Below, piece by piece: positions 11,901 to 25,614 of a DNA stretch of 64,000 nucleotides. The position numbers and the translations under genes were made by a program. A model generated the notes under the pieces. It saw nothing but the letters and a program-made list of their open reading frames with translations. It made no database searches and was not told where the DNA came from. The number at the start of each line of letters is the position of its first letter. Positions within the stretch are counted from its first letter, which is position 1. Origin of the DNA: Cymodocea nodosa (Eukaryota; Streptophyta; Magnoliopsida; Alismatales; Cymodoceaceae); the NCBI GenBank assembly GCA_036874045.1, contig CM072337.1, positions 20,806,001 through 20,870,000 of the forward strand, written 5' to 3'.

Positions 11901-14900
11901 CTTGCCATATGAAATCAATCCCAATCAGCTTCCAAAGACATGGCGATGTAGCATGCTCTATTGGTTGTAAGTAATGTTCTTTGGAATTCTGTTGTACTTT
12001 CTTACAAACTGTCTTCTCAGTTTCTGTGCTTCATGAGTTCATACATATTCATTTCATTACTCTCTGAATGCATAGTGGACTCTTTATTTTTTAACTGTGA
12101 ATCTCTGCTATTTTAATCTTCACTTTTACAGCACCAGAGTCCATTTACTAGTCCTGTATTGTCTGATACTTTTAATCAGGCCTGGAATGAACAGATGTAG
12201 TATTACCGAAGAAGAGACTACAAAAGCTTTACTGGAACTTTATCGCCCTCCTGTTGTTGAAGGTCTAAATGGTACAAATGGTCATCATGATATAAAAAGT
12301 TTGAGTGCAATCGCTACATGCTCAAAACTTCCCCAAAATCATGATTTTAGACAAGATACCCTACCTGGTGATCCGAAGAAAAAGTTTTCACAGATGGATG
12401 TGACAATTACCAATGGCCAGCCAAATTTGGTTCACTTTACAAGTCCTTCAAGAGAAAACCAATTGATCCATGCACAAAATAGAAGCACAGGTTATGTGAA
12501 TTAATATTTTTTGAAATAAACTATTTTGAACAAACTCATCTTAATTTTTCTCTAAAAAACTCATTTTGTATTGAAGGATAAGCTGAATGTTTCAATGCAG
12601 ATAGTCCAAAGAATAAACTTGAAGCAAGGAACAAAATGTCTGAGATATATTCAGATGGAGGTATTTTTTATTACAACACATAGTTTAATCTGAAATTAAA
12701 CATTCTAAATGTCTGAGTTATTGGTCACTTTGTAATTGTTCTGAGCATTGGCATTTTCTTTCAACTATATCTCAGGTGATTCTTTTGAGCAAAGAGGTAA
12801 ACATTCAAGGTCCAAGAGCAGGAGAGAATTCAATCAAGATAAGGAGAGAGATTTCAAGAGAATTAAAGTTCTGGAATCACATCACATGGAAGATGATTGT
12901 AACAACCATTCTTTAGGTGGGGAAACTGTACCAAACAGTGTCCTTACATCTAAGGCTTCAGGAAAAAATTCACAGAATCATAAAAAATTCACTGCTTCCA
13001 AAAACTCCAAGCTTCTTGACCTAAAAGAAAAGTCACTAGCATCAGGGAAAAACATGAAAGCACCCCTGCATATCATAGCTAATGGCAGAGCAAAAGAACA
13101 GCATTCAAGTCTTCATTCTGAAAAATCTGACGCTACAAAGAAGAGGAAGGTGAAGAATTGGCAGGAGAGTGGGATTCATCCTCAGATAAGTGAAGCAGAT
13201 GTAAGGAAGGATAAGAAAGTGAGAGTTTCCAAGTCTGATGGACAGATTCCAAGTGCAAGTAAGAGCAACGCTCAATCAGAAAAAGTCCAATTGCCATGTG
13301 GTTTTCAGGATCAATTACTGGATGGATTTGGGAATAGCAGGGGATATGCTGACAAGGATCATCAACTGAGCCGAAGGAATGCAGATGTTGTAGATTCTTC
13401 ATTGAAAAAGGATCTAGTCTTCAGCCAGCCATCTACAGCTGCTACTTCCAGCTCTTCAAAGGTCTCTGACTGTCATAAATGTAAAGCAAACTTTCAGGAG
13501 GTAAGAGACTCTCCAGTTGAATCTGTGTCATCATCTCCATTGAGAATTTCCAATTCTGATATACTTCCTACAAGGAGAAACCTAACGGGAAAAGATGACT
13601 CAATACATGTTGGTTATTTTGTCATGGGTAGTCCCAGGAGATCTTCTGAAGGTGAAGCTGATGGTATGTATAATCACTGTCTTTTAAAATCAAAGGGGGA
13701 ATTTATTTCTGTTATTCCAAATGGATCGTTAGAAAGCAACAAGGCTTCAGAGTCTAGTGTTCTGGATCCAACAAGAGGGGCTTGTGATTTACAAGCCAGA
13801 GAGATGGATGCTAGCAAAGCCAAGAATCAGTTGCTTACAAAAATATTTGGACGCACAGATGATGAGCTTTCACCTTCAGATTATGAAGAGATCAATAGAG
13901 GAGATGGTGCAGCAATTACTCCTATGCTACAGTATAAACACAATTTCGAAAATCAAGGAAAGGGCCATGGCCCTGCACAGGAGAAACTTGATAACCCTTA
14001 TCATATTAGTGGTTCTAATATTACAAAGAAATCTTGTAAGAGTTCATCTTCACAGGCTAGAGAGAGACACAAAAGCTCTAAAATTGATAAAGATAAAATG
14101 AAAACATCCAATTCATTTAATGGTCAAGAGGGTTTACATCCTAGAAAGAATAAGGATCATGCCAGATATTCAACTGCAATGGATTCTAATGGCCGTTATA
14201 AATCCCATGTAGACGTCAAGGACAAAAGTCTAGAGAAGGAACAAAAAAGTTGCATGGTGAAAATATGTGGAAATCTCTCAAGTGAACGGAAAAGAGATGG
14301 TTGTTCTACTTCCAAACCTATAGAAAATATGGTGGTCTATGGTTCTTCCCCACTGTCAGATAGACATGGAAATTCAAAAGTTACAGAACCACCAACCTTC
14401 TCTGGAAACAGGGTCAAACCCCATGTGCAAGAGCATTTTCACATGACTTTAACCCAGGAAGATGAAAGATCTTCAAATCACCTATTTATAGATCATATGG
14501 ACAAATTAGAAATGGGCCCTGGAACAGGAAAGCTAGAGTCAGCCCCACATCCTGCTGGAAAACAGGATTCAAAAAATCAGACCTCTTGCACTGTACTATT
14601 CCAAGGCAAAGAAAGCAGGTCCGATATGCATGGGAAAGCAGACAATGGCAGCATGGACAATGGTCTCAGGCATCCCCTCAGGATTAAAAGTCAGAATGGG
14701 GCTAACCATAATAGCTTAAGAAATGTTGCCCCTAATAGGTTGGACGCTATAAGTTGTTCTAGAAAAGAAGGTGGATCATCTGTTATTTTGAAAGAAGCTA
14801 GACGTTTAAAACAAACTGCAAACCAATTGAAGGTTCACATCCTCCTTTCTTCTCAGATATTGTAATATACTTTCTTTTCAGAGTAGTTCTCCCCAATTTT

Positions 14901-17900
14901 GGAACTTACATGTTCTCATGTTTTCAGATAGAAGGTTTAGACCACGAAAGTACTGGTTTATACTTTCAGGCAGCCTTGAAATTTCTTCATGTGGCCTTAC
15001 TTTTGGAAAATTCCCATTCTGAAAGTACGAAGCATGGTGACCAGACTTCAATTCAAATGTATTCATACACTGCAAAACTCTGCGAGTAAGTAGAAATAGA
15101 GATTTGCTATCACAGGCCATCATAATCCTTGAAGTTTTTCAAAGCTGTCATGTATGTTTGATTCTTGCAGAATAAACTTGTTACTTTTGATAACAATCAC
15201 GTATAAACATAAATTCTAAATTACGGTTTACATTTTTTTAGCAATTAACATGACCCATTTTGATAAATGATAACTATGCATATGATATTTATTTGTGTTA
15301 TCCACAGGCCGGTAATTCTTTATCTCTCGTGTCATGTCTCTATCATTTCCAAGAAAAGTTGTATGATTATCTGTTATTTTCTATTGCTGGTGGATTTTTT
15401 TAGGTTGCATGTAATGTTTTTATTGAAGCTCGTTGCCTTCAGTTTTTTTGCTAGAACCAGTACTTAGCATTTTTGTTCTCAAAGTGTGTGTGCTCTATGG
15501 TAGCTGACATTTTCAATTATGTTATTTTTATTTCTTATCACAAACAGCCTACTCTTTTGAAAATTCATAAACAGAAAATGCTTGCTTTAGCTCACTGCTA
15601 AGTTTTGGTTTTATCCATATCACATATGTCATATTGTATGGTCAGAATGACAAAAGGTATTAGCGTTTTTTTGAGTGGTGACACCATTAAACTAGACATA
15701 GTTGAATGCCTAATTTTCTATGAAATACATTAATATCCTATGACCTTGGAATGTAAATAAATTAGAAACAAGAACAGTGTGTTGTGCTCCGATCTCAGAA
15801 AAATTTCATTTTTTAACACATTTTGGATTGAAATGTCATCTCTCATTATGCATCTTTCGTGAAAAACCCTGTGGCTTTTTATTCATGTGACAAGATTAGA
15901 TTCTCCATTTAGTTGCACTAGAGTCAGGGTTTCACGTGTCAGTTTATCACCGACATCAACCCCTGAGGCTTTATAAAATATCATTTTCGTTCAACATTTT
16001 ATTGAATAGAAAATGCAAAATGGCATATAATATTTCATATAACTTACTTCGTCTGACAGTACGGAATATCACATTTTTTAACCATTCTAACTTCTACGAT
16101 TACGTTTTATGTTCAGGATTTTGTTAACATGTCGGTTTTCTTGATGCCTGTTTACACAATTTACACTATATTGTTTTATGGTTTTGTTTTGACTATGTGA
16201 GCATCTAACCATTACACTCATGGAGTGTATACTTCATTTAACTGTGGTAACTTTTTCTACCTTGGATTTCTCTTGTTTGATATTTCTCTTTTTTTTATCT
16301 ACTCAATGTGAATGTTCTTGTTAGATCTTGTTATAGTCTATAATTGTGTAATTTTATATTTATGTACTTTTAGGGGCATAATCTGGTTATTGGATACCCA
16401 TTTATATTCACTCCTATATATATATATATATATATCTTGTAGTCTCTCATTTAGGGAAACACATAATCCTATTCTCTTTTCTCTTCTCACAGTTATATAT
16501 GCAGCTTAGCAGCTATTCCTTAAAACATGTCTCTGCAGTTGACTTTCTTGTTGGCCTTTATGTCTAGGAGTTAATGACTAATTTATTTCTATTCCTTTTT
16601 TGGTATATCAAATAATATTGGAAATATGTTTGTGATTATATACCTTTCATTTTGTAATTCAGTTGTGCTTTGCCACTCTGTCCATTACCGATGTATATCA
16701 GTTTCCTAAACTATGTGATAATAATATACCCTTTTGCCACATAATAATGTAAACACTGTGTTGAACTTTCTCAAGGGATTGATTTAGTCCCACTTTCATT
16801 ATTAGTGGGAAAAACCTTTAGACTATTGAACCTTTTTTGAGGCTGTGATATAACAATCATGAAATATTGAATAGTTGATAATACTAATTCTGAGCTTAAT
16901 CAATGCAGATTCTGTGCCCACGAGTATGAGAAACGCAAACAAATAGCAGCTTGTGCTCTTGCATACAAATGCATGGAAGTGGCATACATGAAGGTTGTTT
17001 ATTTCAAACATCATTCTGCAAGTAAAGATCACCATGAGTTGCACGTGGCTTTAAATGGTAATGTAACTTAGGATCAAAGTTTGATGTACCTTTTGAAATC
17101 CATATATCATTTTTGGATTTCAAGTATATGCCATATTGCTTATTGTAGATTTCCCTGAAATGGAGTTTGTAAAGTAATATGTAGTCTATATAATATACCT
17201 TTGGACCATTTCTTGTTAAATGGTCCATCATACTTGTATATATATGTAAACCTATGTAACTTGTATTGGTTGAGCAAATAGAATCAAGGGGAAATTAGGG
17301 ATTCAACTTGATATCAAAGCCTAACCTTTTTTTCCCTTCGTTTGCACTTGACATTGTTGTCTAGAAGCTCGCTTGTCACTACTCGACAGTGAAGCTTCGT
17401 GTTGCCTACTACAAGCTCATCTATGCTTGTGAAAGTCTTGTAAGCTACTAATAGTGTAGACTTGTGTGCTCCCGACCATGGGTCCCATCGTCCCACGTGT
17501 CCTTTCCCAAGCCATCTACATTTATGCCATCTATTGTCTACATCCATCGACTTCATGTATAGTCTTCGGTTGTAATCGTCGTCTGTGATAGTGAAGTTGC
17601 ATCTATCTCTCAACAAGATGCGTCTAGGCATTTCCTATAACAGTGAAGCCATGTTCGTTCGTGGTGAAGCCAATGATTGCTTCATTGTGTTGTGTCCACT
17701 AAGGATCCTTAGCAATGGTGCGTATCTATCCACCTCTAGTATTACTTGCACTTGTCTCCTACAAAGTTGTATCTACTACACTCAAGTTCTTCTTTGTCCT
17801 GTTGAGATTCTCTTGACAATGACCTCATGGGATTTATTTAGCAAAAACTTTCTTGGAATTACAGAGAAACTCAATGGACTCAACTATTTTTTATAGGCTC

Positions 17901-20900
17901 AAAGTTTTCATTGTGAGTCGTGCTAGCTTGGGAAGCACACTCATGCTCCTCATAAGCGGTTAAGTTTGTTGTCGACCTCAAATTTGTTAGATTTACTTTA
18001 TTGTAATATCTGGGGTCTTAGTTGTGTTGAGTCTATTGATGATCATCGCTATTACATTATATTTGTCGATGACTACTTGTGTTTTTTGGGTGTATCTTTT
18101 GAAAAATCATTGTACCATTGTTGATGTTTTTCAAACCTTTCTGACTAAAATGAAAAATCAATTTGATGTTTGTCCTAAAATCTTATGTATGGATAATGCT
18201 CTATAATTTGTGCAGTTTGATTTTTAAGTTATTTGCTCCTCCCATGACATTATATATTAGACCACGTGTTCTCGTACTTCTATGTAGAATGGGGTTGTAG
18301 AGTGAAAACATCGTCGTATCGTTGATGTCACTTGTACCCTCATGCTACATACTCATATTCCCAAACCCTTTTGGTCTGATGTCATTTTTACTGTTGTCTA
18401 TCTCATTAACAATATATCATTTTCTCCCTTAGGTGGTGTTGTTCCCTTTAATTGTCTCTACCCAAATTAAGAATTGTTTTCCTTACCTTCCAAGGTCTTT
18501 GGGTGTGTTGCATTTGTTTAAGATCTTTTTCTTGATTTTGACAAATTCTCATCTCGTGCTCTTAAGTATCTGTTTGTTGGGTGCTCTCACTTTCAAAAAA
18601 GATATTGACTCTACCATCCTCTTACTTGTAAGTACTACACTTCCATGGATGTCACCTTCTTTGAGTTCTAAGTCTACTTTTTTGACAAAGGTCCTACTTT
18701 TGGTAAAGGTCTTGACACTCCTATCCTTGACCTCTTTTCCGTTAGTAGTGACCCAAGTGTTATGTCAGAGGATCATCCAGTCTCGCATGCTACCATTGCT
18801 CCTCTTCTATAGGTTTACACTCAATGATCACGACGTGCTCTAGTTGCCCTACCTCCATCATTTGACTTTGGCTATGATGTCCACCCCACCTCTTCTCCTA
18901 ATGTTTTTCCCATCATCCATCACAAGGACACTCGCATTTGCATCGAGCATTCCCTATCTAATGTACTTTCCTACGTTAATCTTGATTTCACCTTTCGTAG
19001 TTTTACTTTATCTTTATCTGTAGAGTCAATTCCTAAGAATCATCATCAGACTCTTCAACTTTCTCATTAAAAGATAGCTATAAATGAGGAGATGGAAGTG
19101 CTCCTTTCTTGTAGCACTTGGGATCTGGTCTCTTACCTTGATAATGCCAATGTGGTCTCTTACGGTGGGTCTTCACCTTCAAATGTCTTGACAGTTACAT
19201 TGATTGATACAAAGCTTGTTTGGTGGCTTGTAGTTTCTCTCAGGAATTTAGGATTGACTACTTAGAAACCTTTTCTCCGTTGCCCGACTTGACTCTATCT
19301 ATGCTCTTCTATCTCTTGTTGTTAATTTCTCTTGATCTATTTGTTAGTTTGATGTAAAGAATGTCTTCCTATATGGTGATTTACACGAACACATTTTCAT
19401 GTCTTCCTATATGTCCTTCAGGTTATGTTACTTAGGATGAGTTACATATATGTAGATTGAACAAAGCACTTTATAGTCTCAAACAAAGCTCTAAGGCTTA
19501 GTTTGCCAGGCCTAGCAACATTATGTGGAGCAATGGATTTGAAAATTGTTGAGTTGATCATTCTGTGTTTATTAAGAAGACTTCTTGATATACCATTATT
19601 TTTGCAGTTTACGTTGATGATATGCTACTTATTGGTGATGATCAACAAGACATTGATGATACAAAAAGATTCTTAAATAAATATTTTACCACAAAAGATT
19701 TAGGCACTTTTCGATACTTCTTAGGAGTTGAGTTTGTCTACTCAAAAGGGCAACTATCTTTTTCACAGTAGAAATACGTGTTAAACATGTTGAAAAAAAC
19801 TAGTCTTGAATGATGCAAACTAGAGACAACTCCAATAGAGTAAAATCATTCTTTTCATGATGATACCTCTCCACTTTTGAAGACTCAAGGAGATATAGGC
19901 TTCTAGTAGGTAAACTTATATATTTGACTGTTACAAGATTAGATATTACATTCACTGTGAACCTCCTAAGTCAATTTATGCATGTATCAAGAGTTGTCCA
20001 CTAGGAATGAACTTTCAAGGTTCTTTCTTACCAAAAAGCATGGTTACCTGCAAGTAGAGGCTTACTTAGATGTAGGAGATAGAGTTGACAAAAAATCCAA
20101 CTCAGACTATTGCACCTATTTGGAAGGAAGCCTTGTGACTTAGTGTAGCAAGAAGCAAAATGTTATGTCAAAATTAAGTGCAGAGGTAGAATATCGAGTT
20201 ATGTCTCAAGCTGCTTTTGAGATGATTTGGCTAAAGACCTTACTTCATGTGTTAGGAATGAAAGCTTACACTCTCACACCTATGTATTGCAATAATCAAG
20301 TCACTATCTATATTACTAGCAATTCTACTTTTCATGAGAGGATAGAACACATTGAGGTTGATTATCACTTCATTAGAGATGTTGAAAAAGGCCATCTTAA
20401 CTCCCTTCACCTATTTAGAAGATCAGCTTACAGATGTCTTCACCAAAGGTCTCAGGGGTAGAAATTTTGATATCTTATGTAACAAGTTAAGTATGTTTAA
20501 TATATGTGCTTCAATTTGAGGGAGAGTGTAAAGTAATATGTAATTTATATAATATACCTTTGGACCACTTCTTGTTATAATGGTCCATCATACTTGTATA
20601 TGTAAACCTATGTAACTTGTATTGGTTGAGCAAGTAGAATCAAGGGGAAATTAGGGATTCAACTGAGTTCAATACTTTTCTTTAGATCTTTAAATTGTCT
20701 CGTTAAGTTCTGATAGATTTTAGCTGTCATACGTTATGCCATACTTGAAGTAGACTAATTGTGGATCAGACCTGCTGATGAATGGTAATGTCCCCTGTTG
20801 GCATGTCTTCTATTGGGGATTCTTGGGTTCAATTGTGGGTGCATATACGGACAAGGATAATAACCACCAGGTTTGACTTCTGCACATGTGAACTCCCAAT

Positions 20901-22119
20901 CTATATTCTGTTTACACCATCAAATTATTATATTTATCCTAGGTGAGTTTAGGGGCAGGGAGGAGTGCCTCAATATCAGGTTTTTTATTAATTCCGAAGG
21001 AGTTGCTAGCACCATCTAATAGGAATTCCATTGCAAATGATGCACAAATATATATTCTAAGATGGTTCTTTCTTCAAACTAGTAGCCTTTCTTTATCTAG
21101 AATCATACAGCTTGTATAAATTCCCAATTGTCATTTTCTTCAATATATTGTTGGCTATTTTGAGGAGCTAGCTGAAAGATGCCTTACTGGTATCATTTTG
21201 AGCAATCCTGTATTTGGTTGATTACTGTTAGGTTTGGTTGAAACTTAGACTTGGACAAGAGCTAGGAAGAAATCCAATTCATCATTGTTGAAAAGGTGAG
21301 TTTAATTTTATATCACACAGCCATAGGTTGGCATACAAGGTCTGAAGTCGCCATACATTTGTACACATGTATTTTATGTTAGAAGTTGTGATATAAAAGG
21401 TTCATTTGTGGTTTCTATTAAGTCATGTAACCGTTGCATTATTTTGCACATTTTATACTTTTATCTTAGGTGGTAGTATTGAATAATTAATCACTTTCTT
21501 CATCTGTATCTATTCCTTTTTTGTTGAAATTATTTGTCATCACTAAGTGCTTCTTGAAATCTTCCTGTATAATTTGACACTTGTACATCCTTTTTAGGTG
21601 AGTCACCATCATCATCAGCTTCAGATGTTGATAACCTGATTAATTCCAGTATGATTGACAAGGTGGTCCCTCTCAAGGGACTTCTTAGTTATGTAAGTAA
21701 TCCATTTCGGACTATATAAGAGTTATGAAATCTTCTAAACAAGCTGATGGTAGACTTACGAGAAAAGAAATGTCCTCTTTGTATTTGACAAACTGATGTT
21801 TTGAGTTCAAAGATTGATAATTAACTCTTTTTTATTCCAAAATGTGATTCATCCTCTATTTCCCAAATCCTTGATATTTAGAATTTGTTGTGTGGTGTTC
21901 TAAATAACATCCTCAACTTCACAGGCAGAGGATGTAATTTATGCAATGGAAGCATCCAAAAAATCACTTAATGCTTTTGCGGCTGCACATGCTAGTCTTG
22001 ATGGATCATATGGAGCTGAAGTCATGTCGTCAGTTAAAAAAGTTATTGATTACAACTTCCATGACGTTGAGGGGTTATTGCGACTTGTAAGGCTTTCAGT
22101 GGAGCTTGTCAGTAGTTGA
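8961..22119 (+). CDS. CW-type zinc-finger protein, 12 coding exons
   Basis: Exons: 8961-9053, 9728-9800, 9885-10018, 10127-10501, 10594-11966, 12180-12490, 12601-12660, 12776-14832, 14928-15085, 16909-17057, 21598-21692, 21925-22119. Phases agree and sum to 5073 nt (1690 aa). The N-terminus is acidic (MEDNELEEGEAFF). The CW domain is at about residues 645-700: WVACDECEKWRLLP with C653, C656, C677 and C689. Known CW domains bind methylated H3K4, so a nuclear chromatin role is inferred. Exon 8 is a long, charged, low-complexity region rich in K and S. The C-terminal part (exons 9-12) has conserved helices (LYFQAALKFLHVA; ALAYKCMEVAY; DVEGLLRLVRL) typical of the plant CWZF7-like subgroup. Exon 4 appears to use a GC donor. 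Intron 10 (4.5 kb) holds a copia element in the same orientation. The ATG at 8961 is preferred over the in-frame upstream GTG. Confidence 0.88.
16415..16435 (+). repeat. TA dinucleotide microsatellite
   Basis: About ten TA units lie in intron 9 of the CW-domain gene. Confidence 0.8.
17168..17308 (+). repeat. Left LTR of the intron-10 copia element
   Basis: This 141-bp repeat starts TGTAAAGTAATATG and ends GATTCAACT, next to the primer-binding site. It is nearly identical to 20527-20664, differing by a few substitutions and short indels (an extra TATA unit in this copy). The end lacks the canonical CA. Confidence 0.85.
20527..20664 (+). repeat. Right LTR of the intron-10 copia element
   Basis: This 138-bp copy follows a polypurine tract and is followed by the GAGTT target duplication. 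It closely matches 17168-17308. Confidence 0.85.
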
Positions 22120-23350
22120 TGTTGCCTGAAGCATTGGAACAAATTTTTTTTTGGATCAAGTTGTTGCACTTCTTTGCTTTCTTTCCCATGGAGAGTAGAC
22201 TGCGATCTAAGGAAAATATTTGCAGTATTTTCCTTTGACTTGAATCACGTGGTTCTCTGAACTTGGTCACATTGCTGAGAATACTCTCCTTTCTTTTGTA
22301 AAGATTCCTTGGATACAGATTCGGGTACATATCAAGGCTATGGAGTGTACATTAGAAGGGACTAAAATTGGTTTCCGGCAGATCTACTGCTTGCTGCACG
22401 GAGGAGCAAAAGGCCTTCATGGTTACCTTGTCCAATAAGAACAAGATTTCAGAACTTTTCTGGCAAGTCCTCAGCTGGGCTCGGTCTTCTTCTATTGACG
22501 GCAGCCTTCATTTCTAGGTGGTAGTTTCAACCTCTATATTATGATGTTACTTATCAAGCTTGGGTTATTGCATGTTGGCAAATAATGTTACAAGCTGTGG
22601 GAACCTCAAGCTGCTGACAATGGTATACATTTACAAAACATTTATCTATGTTGATATTCTATCCTTTCATGATTTGCAAACACAATATCATTTCTTACAT
22701 TTTATTTGTTGTTTTAGGTATTTTTAGGTTGTGCCATATCACATGCCATTCACAAAGAATGCAAATATGCAACATACAGTCATTTTATGTTGGCATGGAA
22801 GAAAATATGCTTGCTACTTCTAGGCTAGCGTTATTGACGCAATTGTTACTGAAGGATTTTTCCCAATAATTAAATGAATTCTTTTTGCTGGAAACCCAAT
22901 TTGATGTACTCATGGTTTCTTTCTGGTGAGTTCTGTATGACTCTTGCGTTGTATTTTTTTTTTCTGCAATGATGAAGTCTGAGCAGAATACTTCATAATT
23001 AGATAATATTATTTATTGTTGTGACAGGCATGAACCTGTAACTTATCGCTAAGCTAACCAATGAAGTGTCTTGTGGCTGAAATATTTTGTAGGATATTTG
23101 GATTTGGGCCGTGAGATCCTGATCCAGGTTTTGAAACTGACAGGTAGAACTACATCTGTTTTTTTCCTTCTCATTATGTTAAACTTGAAGAATTTAGTTG
23201 AAAAGATTATCGGAAATTTTAATTCTTCTTATCAGCTAGCCATATCTAAAGTTCAGTTTCTGTCACAATGCAACTCTATTCAACCAGAGGTATACCTAGT
23301 CGGAAACGATAGGTTAAGGAAAAGAAGACAAACAAAGAGGAGGCCGACTA
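22120..23350 (+). other. 3' flank and probable 3' UTR of the CW gene
   Basis: No open frame of note follows the stop at 22119. The sequence immediately downstream (to about 22600) is of ordinary exon-like composition and is probably transcribed as 3' UTR. The poly(A) site cannot be fixed. The frames at 22648-22869 and 23071-23484 show no domain. Confidence 0.4.
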
Positions 23351-23358
23351 TTTCCTCT

Positions 23359-23664
23359 TTCAGTTCTTTTTGGCTTATCAATCTAATAATCTATAGATGT
23401 GCTTTTGGAGTGTCCCCACTTGTTTTAGAGGGAAGGACCATTTTGAGAGTTATCAATGCTACATCAACATTTTGCACTGGATAGTTCTAAGTTTGAGAAG
23501 GCTAGGTTCTCGTGCTATTGTCAACTATCCACTTTTTCAATTCTTTTTTGCTTTTAATCTATAGAGGTGCTTTTGGGAGTACCCGCCTGTTTTAGAGGAA
23601 AAGGACATTTAGAGTGTTACCAGTGCTACATCACCAGGTATTGCACTTAAAAAGTTTGAGATGA
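23359..23664 (+). repeat. Imperfect tandem duplication (about 130-140 bp units)
   Basis: Copies at about 23359-23500 and 23536-23664 share a common order of blocks: ttcTTTTTgGCTT, aatctatagaGGTGCTTTTGG, cttgttttagagg and tgctacatca. They differ by many substitutions and small indels. Function is not apparent. Confidence 0.7.
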
Positions 23665-24166
23665 TTGTTAAGATTATGGTTTCGGAATGCATTTATTCCA
23701 AATTTGAGTCTCGATATTGATGTCTCAAGTCTCAACTAGTCACTGAAGCAGCATTTATATTCAGCTAATGAGACCTTTGGAGTATCCTTTTCATTTGTGC
23801 TTTAAGCATTTACCTCCATTGCCTTCCAATTAGTGGGAGTCTTTAATACAGGAAATTTCTAGACGCTTTGCTCAGGTGACTTCGTGTTAGACATCCACTG
23901 CCACATGCATATCATCCTTACAACTCGACCACACTTGATCATTGTTAAGTGTACTTGTCAATTTCCTTGGAGACAAGGTTGGGGGTTGATTACTCCAACT
24001 ATTCCTAGGGTCCTTTAAAGTTAAGCAGTATCTAGTGTATTCTTTGTTTATCTCTTCTCCTTACCTTGATTCTGTGGACCCTCATCTGATCCACTTTTGA
24101 AGACTACAATCATTCCAAAGTCCTTGAAAATTGAGCAGTGTCTAGTACCACCCTATTCATTGTTAT

Positions 24167-25614
24167 TGTTGAAACATGAGAAATGGTGGAAGTGGATTTT
24201 CATTCATAATTAAATATAAAGTCTCTATATATAGAGACTACATAAAGAATATAAACATAAAATAAACAATGTAGGACTAAACCCACTTATAATATCATAC
24301 TAGACTAATATTTATCTTCAAGTTGGAGCATTCAACTTGTAATAGATTAATACATAAAATAAACAATGAGCTTCATAACAGATGAACATAACTAAAAGTA
24401 GTAATAATATTGTGCATGTAAGAGGAGCGGTCAAACTCTAGTTGACCACACTAAAATAGGCGTATCATTGGATTAAGTTAGCATTTGTACACTTACACAT
24501 ACTAAGAAGACTTGCATACATTTTTCTACAATATAAACATATTATCAATCATCCGATAAAAGTGTGGACTATTAACTTGAGGTATCCACAAACTCCATAT
24601 CTTGTGGAGAACACACATCTTTAACGAAGCTAACATTGTTACAATGTTGAAACTCACATGAAAAGAGTTAACTAATTTAATCAAAGATTGATAGTGAAGT
24701 ATTAAACATTTTATTGTTCTTTATTTCTTTTTTTTTAACTTCCACCATTTTTATTTTTTATTTTTTATTTTTTTCTCTCCATCCTCTCTTCTTCCCTTTT
24801 TTTTCTTCTTCCTTTATTTTTCTTCTTTCCTCCTCCCCACTTTTTTTCTTTCCACTTTTTTTTCCTTTTTTTCGTCACTTCTCTTTTTCACTTTCTTCCT
24901 CATCCATCTATCTTGCACTTTGAACCCTAATCGGTGTAGGTGACAAGGAAGATGATGACAACTACTGAAGGGAATTAAAGATGGTGGAGTCAAGCTTGAG
25001 GCGATTCTTAAAGGAGAGTGAGGAGGTTGAGGTTGCAAATTGAGACTTGGGTCACACCACTAACAACCATCAAACAAGGAAACTTGAGGCTTCAACATCG
25101 ACCTTGGACTTGAAGTGGTGCTTGTCATCCGATGTGATACCCATTGTCGTTTGACAAAGAAGGGGAAAATATCAAGGGGCGACCTTTAGTTGGGTGTTGC
25201 TCTCCCTTTGTGGCATAGTCCATGGCTGGGCATTGGCAGCAACCATTTTCGTGGCAGTAGTTGTGGCATCGTCTAGAGGAGGGGAGAGAACAAGAGGAGC
25301 ATTGACAAGGAAAGAGTGGATGAAGATAAGGAGTGGTGGGGACATCAATAGAGGCCATCGTTAGTAGAGGATGGTAAGAATGAGAGTGACAACTAGGATT
25401 GTCTTCTTTCTTGCCTAAATCTCACACTTTTAGACTCAAAACATAAGCTTTAATGTCATATTAAAACACAAAAAATAGTAGAAGTGAATTATTATTCATA
25501 ACCAAATATAAGGTCTCTATATATAGAGACTACATAAAGAAGATAAATACAAAGTAAGCAATGTGGGACTAAGCCCACTTACAACATAATACTAAACTAA
25601 CTCGTACTCTAACA
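24167..25614 (+). mobile_element. Short-LTR retroelement without coding capacity
   Basis: Two direct repeats (about 24167-24310 and 25454-25614) share a block spanning a palindromic CTCTATATATAGAG, then GACTACATAAAG and a GGGACTAA-CCCACTTA segment. The flanks are near-duplicates (GTTAT on the left, GTCAT on the right), compatible with a 5-bp target duplication carrying one change. The interior (about 1.14 kb) has a very T/C-rich block near 24715-24900 and no retroviral-type domain. It is best seen as a non-autonomous, TRIM- or LARD-like element, or one deleted for its coding part. A related solo LTR sits at 42732-42876. Confidence 0.65.

Larger units (their letters stand above)
17168..20664 (+). 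mobile_element. Decayed Ty1/copia element with short LTRs
   Basis: Flanked by the 5-bp target duplication GAGTT (17163-17167 and 20665-20669). A primer-binding site resembling the initiator tRNA-Met complement (TGATATCAAAGC) begins at 17309 and a purine tract (GAGGGAGAG) precedes the right LTR. Recognisable but stop-ridden coding remnants follow in copia order: integrase near 18000-18210, reverse transcriptase with VYVDDMLL near 19605-19630, and RNase H near 20160-20460 (SAEVEYRVMS, then HIEVDYHFIRD). At 3.5 kb it is shorter than a full copia, so internal deletions are likely, mainly in gag. It lies in intron 10 of the CW gene in sense orientation and is not coding-competent. Confidence 0.88.

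Noticed and set aside
13757..14101. 114-codon frame overlapping CW exon 8
   Set aside because: Different frame from the reconstructed CW protein; no domain.
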